Positions 37,380-49,673 of a stretch of DNA of 64,000 nucleotides are shown piece by piece (the stretch's first letter is position 1; each line of letters begins with the position of its first letter). Made by a program: the position numbers and the translations under genes. A model generated the notes under the pieces. The model had not been told where the DNA came from and searched no databases. It was given only the letters and a program-made list of their open reading frames with translations. Source of the DNA: Streptomonospora nanhaiensis (GTDB taxonomy: Bacteria; Actinomycetota; Actinomycetes; Streptosporangiales; Streptosporangiaceae). The stretch lies in assembly GCF_013410565.1 (NCBI RefSeq), contig NZ_JACCFO010000001.1:2418001-2482000 (forward strand), read 5' to 3'.

Positions 37380-37737
37380 GCGCCCCGGCACCCGCGGCCC
37401 GCGCTCGCGGCGGGCCGCCCGAGCGCGCCCGGCGCCCTCCTGGCCACCCGGTCCGAACCGGGTGACCCCCGCGGACACCGGCCGCCGCGTCCCTCACGCG
37501 GCGGCGGGCGCCTCATGCCCATCGGCCCCGGTACGCTCCTGCTTCCACCACCCCAATGCGGGAACCGTTCATCACACCACACAACTCCGACATCACGGAA
37601 GGTGTGTGGCTGAATGTGGCAAGTATGCGCGTATCGTCTTGCTGTGGCGCGACCCCGGTGACAGGCTCTCGATACCTCGCACCAGTTGCGCCCACCCCAT
37701 CACCCCGGGTAGAGGGCGCGCCCACAGGAGGACTCAA
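37380..37737. other. 5' region of the M28 peptidase gene
   Basis: 358 bp, no gene seen. A lower-GC patch (37550-37660) contains an inverted repeat CCACACA ... TGTGTGG (about 37576-37613) and a candidate promoter TTGCTG-N17-CAGGCT near 37638-37667. I looked for a c-di-AMP (ydaO) riboswitch here and did not find one. Confidence 0.4.
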
Positions 37738-39303
37738 GTGCCCACCCGTGAACCTGGACAATCCCCCCGGTCGGCCCGCCGCACCGGACGCCTGAGCGGC
37801 CGCGGGCCCGCCGGCGGCACGGGCCGCGGCGGCGCCACGCGCCTGATCGGCGCCGGCTCCGCCGTCGTCCTCGCCCTCGGCCTCGGGCTGGCCCCCGGCA
37901 CGGCGCACGCCGACGACGCGGTGCTGCCGACCCTGGTCACCCCCGACGGCATCCGCGAGCACCTGGAGAACCTCTCCACCATCGCCGAGTACAACGGCGG
38001 CAACCGGGCCACCAACACCCCCGGCTACGACGTCGCGGCCGACTACGTGGTCGACCAGCTCAAGCGCGCGGGCTACAAACCGCGCCGTATCGACTACGAC
38101 TACGAGCTGTGGGTGGAGAACTCCGACCCCGTCCTGGCCCAGACCGCGCCCGAGCAGCGCGAGTTCGCCTACCCCGACGACTTCGCGACCATGAGCTACT
38201 CCGGGCCCGGCGACGTCACCGCGCCGGCCGTGGCGGTCAACACCGGCAGCGCCGAGAGCGGCTGCGCCGCCGAGGACTTCGCCGGCTTCCCCCAGGGCGC
38301 CATCGCGCTGATCATGCGCGGCACCTGCACCTTCCAGCAGAAGACGCAGAACGCCGCCGACGCGGGCGCCGCCGGCGTGGTCGTCATCAACAACGTCGAG
38401 GGCCCGGTCAACGGCACGGTCGGCGAGACCTCGGCCATTCCGGTCGTGGGCGCCACCGCCGCCGCCGGCGAGGCGCTGCTGGCGGCCGGCGAGGGCCTGG
38501 AGCTGCGCCTTGCCGTGGACTCCGAGGTCCGCGCGGAGTCCTCCTACAACATCGTCGCCGACAGCCGCCGCGGCCGCGCCGACAACGTGGTCATGGTCGG
38601 CGCCCACCTCGACGGCGTCCCCGAGGGCCCCGGCATGAACGACAACGGCAGCGGCGTGGCCACCGTCCTGGAGACCGCCCAGCAGTTCGCCAAGCTGGAC
38701 GACCCCGCCAACCGCGTGCGGTTCGCGTTCTGGGGCACTGAGGAGGAGGGCCTGGTCGGCTCGACCCGCTACGTCGAGGGCCTGTCCGAGCGCGAGCGCG
38801 AGCGGATCGCCCTCTACCTGAACTTCGACATGCTCGGCTCGCCCAACTACGGCCGGTTCGTCTACGACGGCCGCGGCGAACTGGACGACTCCCTGCCGCC
38901 GCCCTCGGGCTCGGCCGCCATCCAGAAGACGTTCGAGGACTACTTCAGCGACCGCGGCCTGGTCACCGAGCCGACGGCGTTCAACGGCCGCTCCGACTAC
39001 AGCGCCTTCATCGAGGCGGGGATCCCCTCGGGCGGCCTGTTCAGCGGCGGCGACGGCACCAAGACCGAGCAGCAGGTGGAGTACTACGGCGGCACGGCCG
39101 GGGTGGACTTCGACCCCAACTACCACACCGCCCAGGACGACCTCGACAACGTCAACATGGAGGCCGTGGACCAGCTCTCCGACGGCGTGGCCTACGCCGT
39201 GGAGACCTTCGCCCGCAGCACCCTGCCGGTGAACGGCGTGGCCCGGACCTACCAGGCCCAGGGGTTCGACCCGGCCCGCAAGGGCGACCTCTGGCTGCGG
39301 TAA
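37738..39303 (+). CDS. secreted M28 family aminopeptidase
   Basis: 521 residues from GTG 37738, with AGGAG 8 nt upstream. A signal peptide with a long basic n-region (1-36), hydrophobic core (about 37-52) and cut site near AHADD. A PA domain (about 150-265) is inserted before the zinc peptidase domain. The co-catalytic zinc ligands appear as His (GAHLDGV), Asp (NDNGSG), Glu-Glu (TEEEG), Asp (NFDMLGS) and His (NYHTAQD). Secreted aminopeptidases of this type trim peptides for nutrition. A perfect 16-bp terminator follows the stop. Confidence 0.93.
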   Translation: MPTREPGQSPRSARRTGRLSGRGPAGGTGRGGATRLIGAGSAVVLALGLGLAPGTAHADDAVLPTLVTPDGIREHLENLSTIAEYNGGNRATNTPGYDVAADYVVDQLKRAGYKPRRIDYDYELWVENSDPVLAQTAPEQREFAYPDDFATMSYSGPGDVTAPAVAVNTGSAESGCAAEDFAGFPQGAIALIMRGTCTFQQKTQNAADAGAAGVVVINNVEGPVNGTVGETSAIPVVGATAAAGEALLAAGEGLELRLAVDSEVRAESSYNIVADSRRGRADNVVMVGAHLDGVPEGPGMNDNGSGVATVLETAQQFAKLDDPANRVRFAFWGTEEEGLVGSTRYVEGLSERERERIALYLNFDMLGSPNYGRFVYDGRGELDDSLPPPSGSAAIQKTFEDYFSDRGLVTEPTAFNGRSDYSAFIEAGIPSGGLFSGGDGTKTEQQVEYYGGTAGVDFDPNYHTAQDDLDNVNMEAVDQLSDGVAYAVETFARSTLPVNGVARTYQAQGFDPARKGDLWLR

Positions 39304-39320
39304 CCGTCCTACCGCAGACG

Positions 39321-39359
39321 GCGCCCGTGGACGAGGTGATGCGCCTCGTCCACGGGCGC
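39321..39359 (+). terminator. terminator of the M28 peptidase gene
   Basis: Perfect 16-bp stem GCGCCCGTGGACGAGG (39321-39336) with complement (39344-39359), 7-nt loop, 18 nt after the stop. Confidence 0.8.
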
Positions 39360-39578
39360 TCCGTGTGGCCGGACCCGCCGCCCTGCGGTAGGCGCGGCCG
39401 GCCGGCCGGTGCCGCGCGCCGCGAATGCTCCCCCCTACCAGGGTGGATGGCCCGGCCCCCCGACCCCGGCCATCCACCCCAGCGGTCGCGGCGCGCCGCT
39501 CGCGCCGGCGCGCGCTGGTTGGTCGAATGGCCCCCGCTGTTCACACCCGAACAGCACCGCGCGCCCGGCGATCCGGAT

Positions 39579-39595
39579 AACTACTCTGAGTAGTT
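39579..39595. promoter_or_regulatory. perfect 17-bp palindrome, candidate operator
   Basis: AACTACT-CTG-AGTAGTT, 7-bp arms around 3 bases, 112 nt before the adenosyltransferase start. Likely protein-binding site; the regulator is unknown. Confidence 0.4.
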
Positions 39596-39693
39596 CACCC
39601 ACTCCATAAGGTATCAGCACCGCGTTGGGCCCACACCCACTGATGCCGAACGGTTATCCGCGGACGCCGCCGCCGCGCGCGGGGCGCGCCGCC

Positions 39694-39699
39694 TAGAGT
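39694..39699 (+). promoter_or_regulatory. -10 element of the adenosyltransferase gene (leaderless)
   Basis: TAGAGT ends 7 nt before the ATG at 39707; no ribosome-binding site is present. Confidence 0.5.
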
Positions 39700-39706
39700 T
39701 GGCGCC

Positions 39707-40318
39707 ATGACCAACCACCGCGACCCCGACTCCCCGGTCGTGCTCTCCCGGATCTACACCCGCGTGGGCGACGACGGAAGCACCGCCCTGGGCGATTTGA
39801 GCCGCACCCGCAAGACCGACCTCCGCCTGGCCGCCTACGCCGACGTCGAGGAGGCCAACGCCGCCATCGGCACCGCGCTCGCGCTGGGCGGCGACATCCC
39901 CGACGACGTCCGCGCCGTCCTGGGCCGGGTGCAGAACGAGCTGTTCGACCTGGGCGCCGACCTGTCCCGGCCGGTGGTGCCCTCCGACGACACCGCCGAG
40001 TACCCGCCGCTGCGCGTGGAGCCGGCCTACGTCGAGCGCCTGGAGGCCGACTGCGACCGCTACAACGCCGACCTGCCGACCCTGCGCAGCTTCCTGCTGC
40101 CCGGCGGCACGCCGGCGGTCGCCCTGATGCACACCGCACGGGTGGTCGTCCGCCGCGCCGAGCGCTCCGCCTGGGCGGCGATCGAGGCGCACGGCGACAC
40201 GGTCAACCCGCTGACCGCCCGCTACCTCAACCGGCTCTCCGACCTGCTGTTCGTCCTGTGCCGGGTGCTGGCCCCGCACGGGACCGAGGTGCTGTGGAAG
40301 CCGGGCGGCGAACGCTGA
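39707..40318 (+). CDS. cob(I)yrinic acid a,c-diamide adenosyltransferase (PduO type)
   Basis: 203 residues. N-terminal ATP site RIYTRVGDDGSTALGD, the later RVQNELFDLGADL and the C-terminal LNRLSDLLFVLCR are PduO-type hallmarks. Transfers the adenosyl group of ATP to cob(I)alamin, making the coenzyme needed by IcmA and other mutases. The leaderless promoter supports the start and argues against a B12 riboswitch in a leader. Convergent with the gene at 40405. Confidence 0.95.
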   Translation: MTNHRDPDSPVVLSRIYTRVGDDGSTALGDLSRTRKTDLRLAAYADVEEANAAIGTALALGGDIPDDVRAVLGRVQNELFDLGADLSRPVVPSDDTAEYPPLRVEPAYVERLEADCDRYNADLPTLRSFLLPGGTPAVALMHTARVVVRRAERSAWAAIEAHGDTVNPLTARYLNRLSDLLFVLCRVLAPHGTEVLWKPGGER

Positions 40319-40404
40319 GCCGGCGTCCCGAGCAGCGGTGAGCGGCGGTGGGACGGCCGTGCGCGCCCGCGCGCGCCGCGCGCCCACCGCCGCTTTGGCG
40401 CGGG

Positions 40405-40707
40405 CTAGCCCGCGCCCTCGGCGAGTTCGCGCTCGACCGCCTCGACCTTGCCGGTCAGGCCGTCGGTCATCCCCTCGCGGATGTCGGCCTTCAGCACCAG
40501 GCTGACCCGCGAGGCGCCCTCGCCCGCGGCGGCCACCGCCCGCTTGACGACGTCCATGACCTCGTCCCACTCGCCCTCGACGCTGGTGAACATCGCGTCG
40601 GTACGGTTGGGCAGGCCGCTCTCACGCACCACGCGCACGGCGCGCGCCACCGCCGGGGCGACCGAGTCGCCGGTTCCCATCGGACTCACTGAGAATGCCA
40701 CGATCAT
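40405..40707 (-). CDS. MTH1187 family thiamine-binding-like protein
   Basis: 100 residues starting MIVAFSVSPMGTGDSVAPAVARAVRVV; matches the MTH1187/YkoF-like small ferredoxin-fold family that can bind thiamine-like ligands. Whole domain, normal length. TAGGCT lies 6 nt before the ATG, so leaderless. Downstream function unproven. Confidence 0.9.
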   Translation of the reverse strand: MIVAFSVSPMGTGDSVAPAVARAVRVVRESGLPNRTDAMFTSVEGEWDEVMDVVKRAVAAAGEGASRVSLVLKADIREGMTDGLTGKVEAVERELAEGAG

Positions 40708-40713
40708 GGGGCC

Positions 40714-40719
40714 AGCCTA
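40714..40719 (-). promoter_or_regulatory. -10 element of the MTH1187-type gene (leaderless)
   Basis: TAGGCT on the minus strand, 6 nt before the ATG at 40707. Confidence 0.5.
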
Positions 40720-40783
40720 GGCGGGCGGCCGCGCCCTGTCGCGGAAGGGGCGCCCCCGGCGCACCGGCGGGCACGTGCACGGC

Positions 40784-41269
40784 CTAGGACTCCCAGTGGG
40801 TCCCCGGCGGCATCGACTCCAGCCACGACAGGAACCCGGTGAGCGCGCCCTCGGTCATCGCCAGCTCATAGACCGGCTCCTTGGGGTCGGAGCCGTCGGC
40901 GGCCAGCCAGCCGACCTCCACGACCACCAGGTCCATCGTCAGCTCGGTCAGGTCGGCCGGCGTGGGCGTGCGCCGGTTCATAACGACGAGGCCGCGGCGC
41001 GACAGGTGTGCTGTCGGCCGCGGCCACAGGGAGAAGATCCGGTACCAGCGCAACTCCTGGCTGCCGTAGCGCCCGAACCCCATGCGCCAGGGGGTTGGGC
41101 GGGGCCCCGCCCCGACGCGCAGGTAGCACTCGACACCGCCGCCGCCCCGCTCCAGGACGAACCGCCGACCGGTGACGGCGAGCAGGCCCAGCAGCGTCAG
41201 CACCAGGAGCGCGATGAAGACCCATTCGGCGACGAGAAACCACGCCTGGCCCAGTATCCGCTCCCGCAC
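40784..41269 (-). CDS. DUF2550 family membrane protein
   Basis: 161 residues with one N-terminal membrane helix (about 9-33) and a soluble domain with Arg/Trp-rich motifs (MGFGRYGSQELRWYRIF, SRRGLVVMNRR). DUF2550 occurs directly downstream of atpC in many actinobacteria, as here (28-bp gap), so it is probably co-transcribed with the ATP synthase operon. Function unknown; the PH-like fold is a guess. Confidence 0.88.
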   Translation of the reverse strand: MRERILGQAWFLVAEWVFIALLVLTLLGLLAVTGRRFVLERGGGGVECYLRVGAGPRPTPWRMGFGRYGSQELRWYRIFSLWPRPTAHLSRRGLVVMNRRTPTPADLTELTMDLVVVEVGWLAADGSDPKEPVYELAMTEGALTGFLSWLESMPPGTHWES

Positions 41270-41297
41270 TGACGCCTCTCCTCGCTCGGCCCGCCGC

Positions 41298-41711
41298 TCA
41301 GACGGTCTCGCCGACGGCCTGGAGGCGGCTGCGCGCCCGCGCGGCCCGCGCCAGGCTCTCCACGTCCTCGGGCGACAGGCCCCCGGACTCCACGTCGCGC
41401 AGCGCCGCCTTGGCGCGCTCGACGTCGATGTCCTCGGCCAACTCGGCGACCTCGGCCAGGATCGAGACCCGGTTGTCCTGGGACACGACCATGAAGCCGC
41501 CGTGCACCGCCGCCCGGACCTCGCCGTTCTCGCGGCCGCCGAGCACCCGCACCACCGCGCCCGGCGCGAGCAGCGCCAGCACCGGGGTGTGCCCGGGCAT
41601 CACGCCGACCTCGCCTTCGGTGGTCTTGGCGATGACCATGTCGCCCTCGCCGGCCCACAGCTCGCGCTCGGGCGAGACGATCTCGACGAAAAGCTTCTTC
41701 GACACTGCCAC
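41298..41711 (-). CDS. atpC: ATP synthase epsilon subunit
   Basis: 137 residues from GTG 41711. N-terminal beta-sandwich (LFVEIVSPERELWAGEGDMV, GVMPGHTPVLALL) and a C-terminal Ala/Arg helical part (about 90-137). Part of the F1 central stalk and an inhibitor of ATP hydrolysis. Last F1Fo gene of the operon. It is separated from atpD by 73 bp containing a strong hairpin, so its level may be set separately. Confidence 0.95.
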   Translation of the reverse strand: MAVSKKLFVEIVSPERELWAGEGDMVIAKTTEGEVGVMPGHTPVLALLAPGAVVRVLGGRENGEVRAAVHGGFMVVSQDNRVSILAEVAELAEDIDVERAKAALRDVESGGLSPEDVESLARAARARSRLQAVGETV

Positions 41712-41740
41712 AAACTCCTCTGCTCGTGGGCGGTTTCACG

Positions 41741-41775
41741 GGGACGCGGCCGGCCGAACCGGCCGGCCGCGTCCC
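41741..41775 (-). terminator. hairpin between atpD and atpC (attenuator or partial terminator)
   Basis: Perfect 15-bp GC stem (41741-41755 with 41761-41775) and a 5-nt loop, 10 nt beyond the atpD stop and 30 nt before the atpC start. The other intergenic gaps among the F1 subunit genes have nothing like it. Confidence 0.55.
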
Positions 41776-41784
41776 GCGAAGCGC

Positions 41785-44153
<2,369 letters not shown>

Positions 44154-44156
44154 GGG

Positions 44157-45800
44157 CTACTTCCCGGAACTCTTGGCGACCTTGATGGTCTCCTGGCCGA
44201 CCTGGCTCTCCTCAAGCGCCTCGGCCTCCTCCTCGGTGCCCAGCACGGTGCCGGCCGAGGTCTGGAAGGTGGCCTTGAAGTCCGCGATGGCCTCCTTGAG
44301 CGCGGCCTCGGTCTCGTCCTCGAACTTCTCGCTCTCGCGGATGTTGTCGAGGATCTTGCCGTGCTCCCGGGAGAGGTAGTCCAGGAAGTCCTCCTCGAAG
44401 CGGCGGACGTCCTCGACGGGGACGTCGTCGAGCTGGCCGGTGGTGCCCGCCCAGATCGAGACGACCTCCTTCTCCATCGGGAAGGGGGCGTACTGGCCCT
44501 GCTTGAGCAGCTCCATCAGCCGCTCACCGCGCTCCAGCTGCGCCTTGGAGACCGCGTCGAGGTCGGAGCCGAACGCGGCGAACGCCTGCAGCTCGCGGTA
44601 CTGGGCCAGGCCCAGCCGCAGCGAACCGGTGACCTTGCGGATGGCCTTGGTCTGGGCGGCGCCACCGACACGCGACACCGACACACCGACGTTGATCGCC
44701 GGGCGCTGGCCCTGGTTGAACAGGTCGGTCTCCAGGAAGACCTGGCCGTCGGTGATGGAGATGACGTTGGTGGGGATGTAGGCCGACACGTCGTTGGCCT
44801 TGGTCTCGATGATCGGCAGACCGGTCATCGAGCCCGCGCCCATCTCGTCGGAGAGCTTGGCGCAGCGCTCCAGCAGCCGGGAGTGCAGGTAGAACACGTC
44901 GCCGGGGTAGGCCTCGCGGCCCGGCGGGCGGCGCAGCAGCAGCGACACCGCGCGGTAGGCCTCGGCCTGCTTGGTGAGGTCGTCGAAGACGATCAGCACG
45001 TGCTTGCCGTCGTACATCCAGTGCTGGCCGATGGCCGAACCGGTGTAGGGCGCCAGGTACTTGAAGCCGGCGGGGTCGGAGGCCGGGGCGGCGACGATGG
45101 TGGTGTACTCCATCGCGCCGGACTCCTCCAGCGCGCGGCGCACGCCGGCGATGGTGGAGCCCTTCTGGCCGACGGCGACGTAGATGCAGCGGACCTGCTT
45201 CTTGGGGTCGCCCGACTCCCAGTTGGACTTCTGGTTGATGATCGTGTCGATGCCGATCGCGGTCTTGCCGGTCTGGCGGTCGCCGATGATGAGCTGGCGC
45301 TGGCCGCGGCCGATCGGGGTCATCGAGTCGATGGCCTTGATACCGGTCTGCATCGGCTCGCCCACGGGCTGCCGCTTCATGACCGAGGGGGCCTGGAGTT
45401 CGAGGTCGCGACGCTCGGTGGTCTCGATCTCGCCCTGGCCGTCGATCGGGTTGCCCAGCGGGTCCACGACCCGGCCGAGGTAGTTGTCGCCCACCGGCAC
45501 CGAGAGCACCTGGCCGGTGCGGCGCACCGCCTGGCCCTCCTCGATGTGGGTGAAGTCGCCCAGGACGATGGCGCCGATCTCGCCGATCTCCAGGTTCTGG
45601 GCCAGGCCCAGGGTGCCGTCTTCGAATTGCAGCAGCTCGTTCGCCATCGCCGAGGGAAGGCCACCGACGCGCGCGATTCCGTCACCGGAGTAGGTGACGG
45701 TTCCGATCTCCTCGCGTGCGGCGGCGTCGGGCTCGTACGACTGGACGAAGCGCTGCAGCGCGTTCCGGATCTCCTCCGGCCGGATCGTCAGCTCCGCCAT
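44157..45800 (-). CDS. atpA: ATP synthase alpha subunit
   Basis: 547 residues; nucleotide-binding loop [24 protein letters not shown] and the usual N-terminal [13 protein letters not shown]. Non-catalytic F1 subunit. The C-terminal 35 residues (after about 510) extend beyond the E. coli protein, typical of actinobacteria where the extension suppresses ATPase activity. 77 bp after atpH. Confidence 0.98.
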   Translation of the reverse strand: MAELTIRPEEIRNALQRFVQSYEPDAAAREEIGTVTYSGDGIARVGGLPSAMANELLQFEDGTLGLAQNLEIGEIGAIVLGDFTHIEEGQAVRRTGQVLSVPVGDNYLGRVVDPLGNPIDGQGEIETTERRDLELQAPSVMKRQPVGEPMQTGIKAIDSMTPIGRGQRQLIIGDRQTGKTAIGIDTIINQKSNWESGDPKKQVRCIYVAVGQKGSTIAGVRRALEESGAMEYTTIVAAPASDPAGFKYLAPYTGSAIGQHWMYDGKHVLIVFDDLTKQAEAYRAVSLLLRRPPGREAYPGDVFYLHSRLLERCAKLSDEMGAGSMTGLPIIETKANDVSAYIPTNVISITDGQVFLETDLFNQGQRPAINVGVSVSRVGGAAQTKAIRKVTGSLRLGLAQYRELQAFAAFGSDLDAVSKAQLERGERLMELLKQGQYAPFPMEKEVVSIWAGTTGQLDDVPVEDVRRFEEDFLDYLSREHGKILDNIRESEKFEDETEAALKEAIADFKATFQTSAGTVLGTEEEAEALEESQVGQETIKVAKSSGK

Positions 45801-45877
45801 CTCACGTATGTCCTTGCTCTCGAATGGCGCCGCGTTGCCCGGCGCCGGTGCGTTGTGCTTGGGGGTGGATCGTCGCC

Positions 45878-46686
45878 TCAGCCGGCCAGGCGGCGCCGGA
45901 CCTCACTCAGCCGCCCGGCGATCGTGCCGTCGATGACCTCGTCGCCCACGCGGATGGACAGGCCACCCAGGACCTTGGGGTCGACGTCGATGTTCAGGTG
46001 GATCGGCCGGCCGTAGGCCCGCGAGAGGGTGGTGCGCAGCCGCTCCTGCTGAGCGTCGCTGAGCGCGACGGCCGTGCGCACCAGGGCGACGTACCGCTGC
46101 GCGCGCTCGGCCACGAGCTGCCCGTAGTACTCCAGGCCCTGCTCCAGGGTACGTCCCCGGGGACGGGTCACGACCTCGGTGACCAGGGCGGACGTGGCGG
46201 GATCGGACTTGCCGCCGAGCAGCGAGCCCACCAGTTCCGCCTTCGCGGCCGGGGTGGCGGCCTCGTTGGTCAGCGCGGCGCGCAGCTCGGGCTCACCGGA
46301 GAGGATCCGGCCGAACCGGAACAGCTCGTCCTCCACCTCGCCCAGCCGCTGCTCGCCCTCGGCGCCGGCGACCGTCGCGAAGACGGCCGCCCGCTCCACC
46401 GCGGCGACCAGGTCGCGCGGGTTGGACCAGCGGGCCTGGACGATGTCGCCGACCACCAGGATGGTGGCGGGCGACACCTTGGCCTCCAGGAGGTTCCCCG
46501 CCAGGCCGGACTTGCCCTCGGCGGGGTTGGCCGGGTCGGCCAGCCACCGCCGGAGGGTGTGCTCCCGGTCCAGCAGGGCCGCGACCTCGAACAGCTCGCG
46601 GCCCAGGGCGGCGGTGTCGGCCGAGGCCAGAACGGATCCCAGCCGCTCGTCGACCGTCTCCAGGGAGGTGCGGCTGATACCTCGCA

Positions 46687-46687
<1 letters not shown>
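45878..46687 (-). CDS. atpH: ATP synthase delta subunit
   Basis: 269 residues, matching the longer actinobacterial delta subunit. OSCP-like N-terminal helices and a C-terminal segment ([38 protein letters not shown]-type) are recognisable. Joins F1 to the peripheral stalk. Its ATG overlaps the atpF stop by one base (TGATG), so translation is coupled. Confidence 0.96.
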
Positions 46688-47244
<557 letters not shown>

Positions 47245-47262
47245 CTAGGTCGAATATGCGGT

Positions 47263-47550
<288 letters not shown>

Positions 47551-47595
47551 CTAGGGGTCGAGACGGCGCACGCGGGTCCCGCGCGGGGAGGGCCG

Positions 47596-48468
47596 CTAGT
47601 GCGCACCCTCCATCGCCTCGCCGATGTAGACCGAGGCGAGCAGGACGAACACGTAGGCCTGGACGGCCATGATGAACAGCTCGAACACCGTGAACACCAG
47701 GAACCCGAACAGCGCGATGCCGGAGTAGAGCACCGACACGCCGCCCAGCAGCGGGCCCATGGGGGTCATGGGGTTGAACATGTAGAACCCGGCGGCCGCG
47801 AACACCGCCAGCAGCAGGTGGCCTGCGAACATCACCGCGAAGAGCCGGACCGCGTGGGTGAAGGGCCGGATCACGAAGTTGGAGATCGCCTCGATCGGCA
47901 CCACGACCGGCAGCAGGTAGCCGGGGACCCCGGCGGGCACCATGCGCGCCTTGAAGTGGGCGCCCACCCCGTGGCGGCGGATGCCCACCGCGTTCCACAG
48001 GATGTAGATGAAGAGCGCCAGCACCGCGGGGAAGGCCAGGTTGCTGGTGACGGGCAGTTGCAGGCCGGGGATCAGACCCATCACGTTCATCGTGAAGATG
48101 AAGATGAACAGGGTGACCATCAGCGGGATGTACTTGTCGCCCGCCTTGCCCATGGTGTTGCGCGTGATCTGGTCCCGCACGAAGCCCACGAACAGCTCGG
48201 CGACGCTCTGCGCCCGGGTGGGGACCACCTTGGGGTTGCGCGTGGTGAAGTACCAGAACGCCATCGACACCAGCGTGGCGATGATCAGGACCAGCAGGTA
48301 CTTGGTGATTCCGGACGTGCCGGGAAGGCCGAACTCCACCCAGGGGGCGGGGAAGAAGAGCTCCGTGGTGGGGGCCTGGAACCCACATCCGAAGTCGTTG
48401 AAGATGTGGCAGCCTTCTTCTTGGGCGGCACTGTGCACGGCAGCACTCCCGTTGGTGTGTACGTTCAC
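47596..48468 (-). CDS. atpB: ATP synthase a subunit
   Basis: 290 residues from GTG 48468, five to six membrane helices. The essential Arg lies in HAVRLFAVMFAGH. N-terminal outside part (1-50) contains Cys residues. Proton channel of Fo. A hydrophilic insertion or extended N-terminus relative to E. coli is usual for actinobacteria. It heads the subunit genes proper; the small AtpI-like genes are upstream. Confidence 0.97.
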   Translation of the reverse strand: MNVHTNGSAAVHSAAQEEGCHIFNDFGCGFQAPTTELFFPAPWVEFGLPGTSGITKYLLVLIIATLVSMAFWYFTTRNPKVVPTRAQSVAELFVGFVRDQITRNTMGKAGDKYIPLMVTLFIFIFTMNVMGLIPGLQLPVTSNLAFPAVLALFIYILWNAVGIRRHGVGAHFKARMVPAGVPGYLLPVVVPIEAISNFVIRPFTHAVRLFAVMFAGHLLLAVFAAAGFYMFNPMTPMGPLLGGVSVLYSGIALFGFLVFTVFELFIMAVQAYVFVLLASVYIGEAMEGAH

Positions 48469-48644
48469 CGGTCCTCGCTCGCTACGCGGACGGTGCGGAC
48501 AGGCTGCGCGACGGCGCCGACCACTACGCTCCCTCGTGGGGCTCCCTCACGGCGAACCCATTCGTCGTGACGCAACTCAATCCTCGATGTATACGGCGGC
48601 ACCGCACCGCGGACCCTGGGCCGCGGGGGTACCGGAGTGGACGT

Positions 48645-48863
48645 TCAGGAGCGGACGTAGGGGACCACGATCAGATAGATCGCGCCCGCCATACCGAGGA
48701 GCACGCCGATCGGCAGGAACACCGTCGGCAACCCCAGCAGCCAGTCCGCCAACCAGCCCGCGCCGCCGAAGACGAGCGGGCCTGCCAGCAGGTAGGAGAA
48801 GACCGTCATCCCGTCGGCCTCCGGCGACTTCGGGGCCTCGCCGGGGGCTGGACGATCGTTCAT
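48645..48863 (-). CDS. AtpZ/AtpI family small membrane protein
   Basis: 72 residues from ATG 48863 (GGAGCGAG directly upstream). Two membrane helices (about 20-40 and 46-68) joined by GWLADWLLGLPTVF. Fits the AtpZ/AtpI group that precedes atpB and helps c-ring assembly or ion supply. Members are short; this is complete. Confidence 0.85.
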   Translation of the reverse strand: MNDRPAPGEAPKSPEADGMTVFSYLLAGPLVFGGAGWLADWLLGLPTVFLPIGVLLGMAGAIYLIVVPYVRS

Positions 48864-48932
48864 CTCGCTCCGGAAGATAGCAGTAAGTGAAACTTGCTCG
48901 CACATCGCCCCGAAGGGGCGCAACCACCGGTT

Positions 48933-49385
48933 TCACCTGTCGTTCCCGACCCCGGCACCGGCCTCGGGCCCGGCGTTCGCGGTGTCGTCACCCGCCGGCT
49001 CCACGTACAACTGGCGGACGCGGGAACTGACGATCGCCTGACCGGTCAGCCAGGCGATGACACAGCCCAGCGAGGTCAGCGCGAACGACATGTGGTCGAA
49101 CGCCGTGGTGCCGCCGAACAGCACCAGCGCGACCGCCAGCACGCCGATCTTGGTCGTGTAGACCACGAACGCGATCGGCAGCAGCAGATGGGGGTGGCGC
49201 TGGCCGGTCCAGGAGACCACGAAGGCCGACACGGCGAAGAAGCCGAGGATCAGCAGCGTGCCGACGGCGGCGCCGATGAGCCCCGGAACGCCCGCCGTGA
49301 CGGTGGCGGCCACTGCGGCCACCACACCCACGGCAGCGGTGGGAATCGCGGCGCCGCGGAGGATCCGGGCGTCGTGTTCCTGCAT
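48933..49385 (-). CDS. AtpI-like membrane protein of the ATP synthase operon
   Basis: 150 residues from ATG 49385 with GGAG upstream. Four membrane helices (about 12-32, 36-58, 66-88, 98-118) and a disordered acidic tail. In Streptomyces a similar protein (SCO5366-type) opens the atp operon. Likely an assembly factor for the c-ring; inferred from position and topology. Confidence 0.85.
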   Translation of the reverse strand: MQEHDARILRGAAIPTAAVGVVAAVAATVTAGVPGLIGAAVGTLLILGFFAVSAFVVSWTGQRHPHLLLPIAFVVYTTKIGVLAVALVLFGGTTAFDHMSFALTSLGCVIAWLTGQAIVSSRVRQLYVEPAGDDTANAGPEAGAGVGNDR

Positions 49386-49673
49386 GAATAAGGCTCCGGT
49401 GGCTGTCTTGGGGTGCTTGCTCGTGAAAGCTATCACAAGGTTTAGGGCACCCGGACGCGGGTGGCCTTTACGCCCACCTTACCCGCGCCTGTCCTGCCGT
49501 GGTCACCGGCCGCTCACGCTTCAGCGCGCCCGCCTGTCGCGATTGTCACCGCGGTCACACCACCGCGGATCATGTGCGCATCTACCCCGCTCTGCCTCCC
49601 GGAGACGGTGTCCGGCGCGGGAACCCCGCGCGGTTTCGGGACGTTGGACGCGTTGGCGCCGGCCTCGGGGCGG

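Larger units (their letters stand above)
39360..39706. other. intergenic region upstream of the adenosyltransferase
   Basis: Contains a second hairpin with a perfect 12-bp stem (39441-39452 with 39468-39479), a perfect palindrome AACTACT-CTG-AGTAGTT at 39579-39595 in a low-GC patch, and the -10 TAGAGT at 39694-39699. No gene seen. Confidence 0.45.

Noticed and set aside
37380-37737. Possible c-di-AMP (ydaO) riboswitch before the secreted M28 peptidase
   Set aside because: The length and secreted-protein context fit, but I cannot find the conserved ydaO core sequences; only a simple inverted repeat is present.
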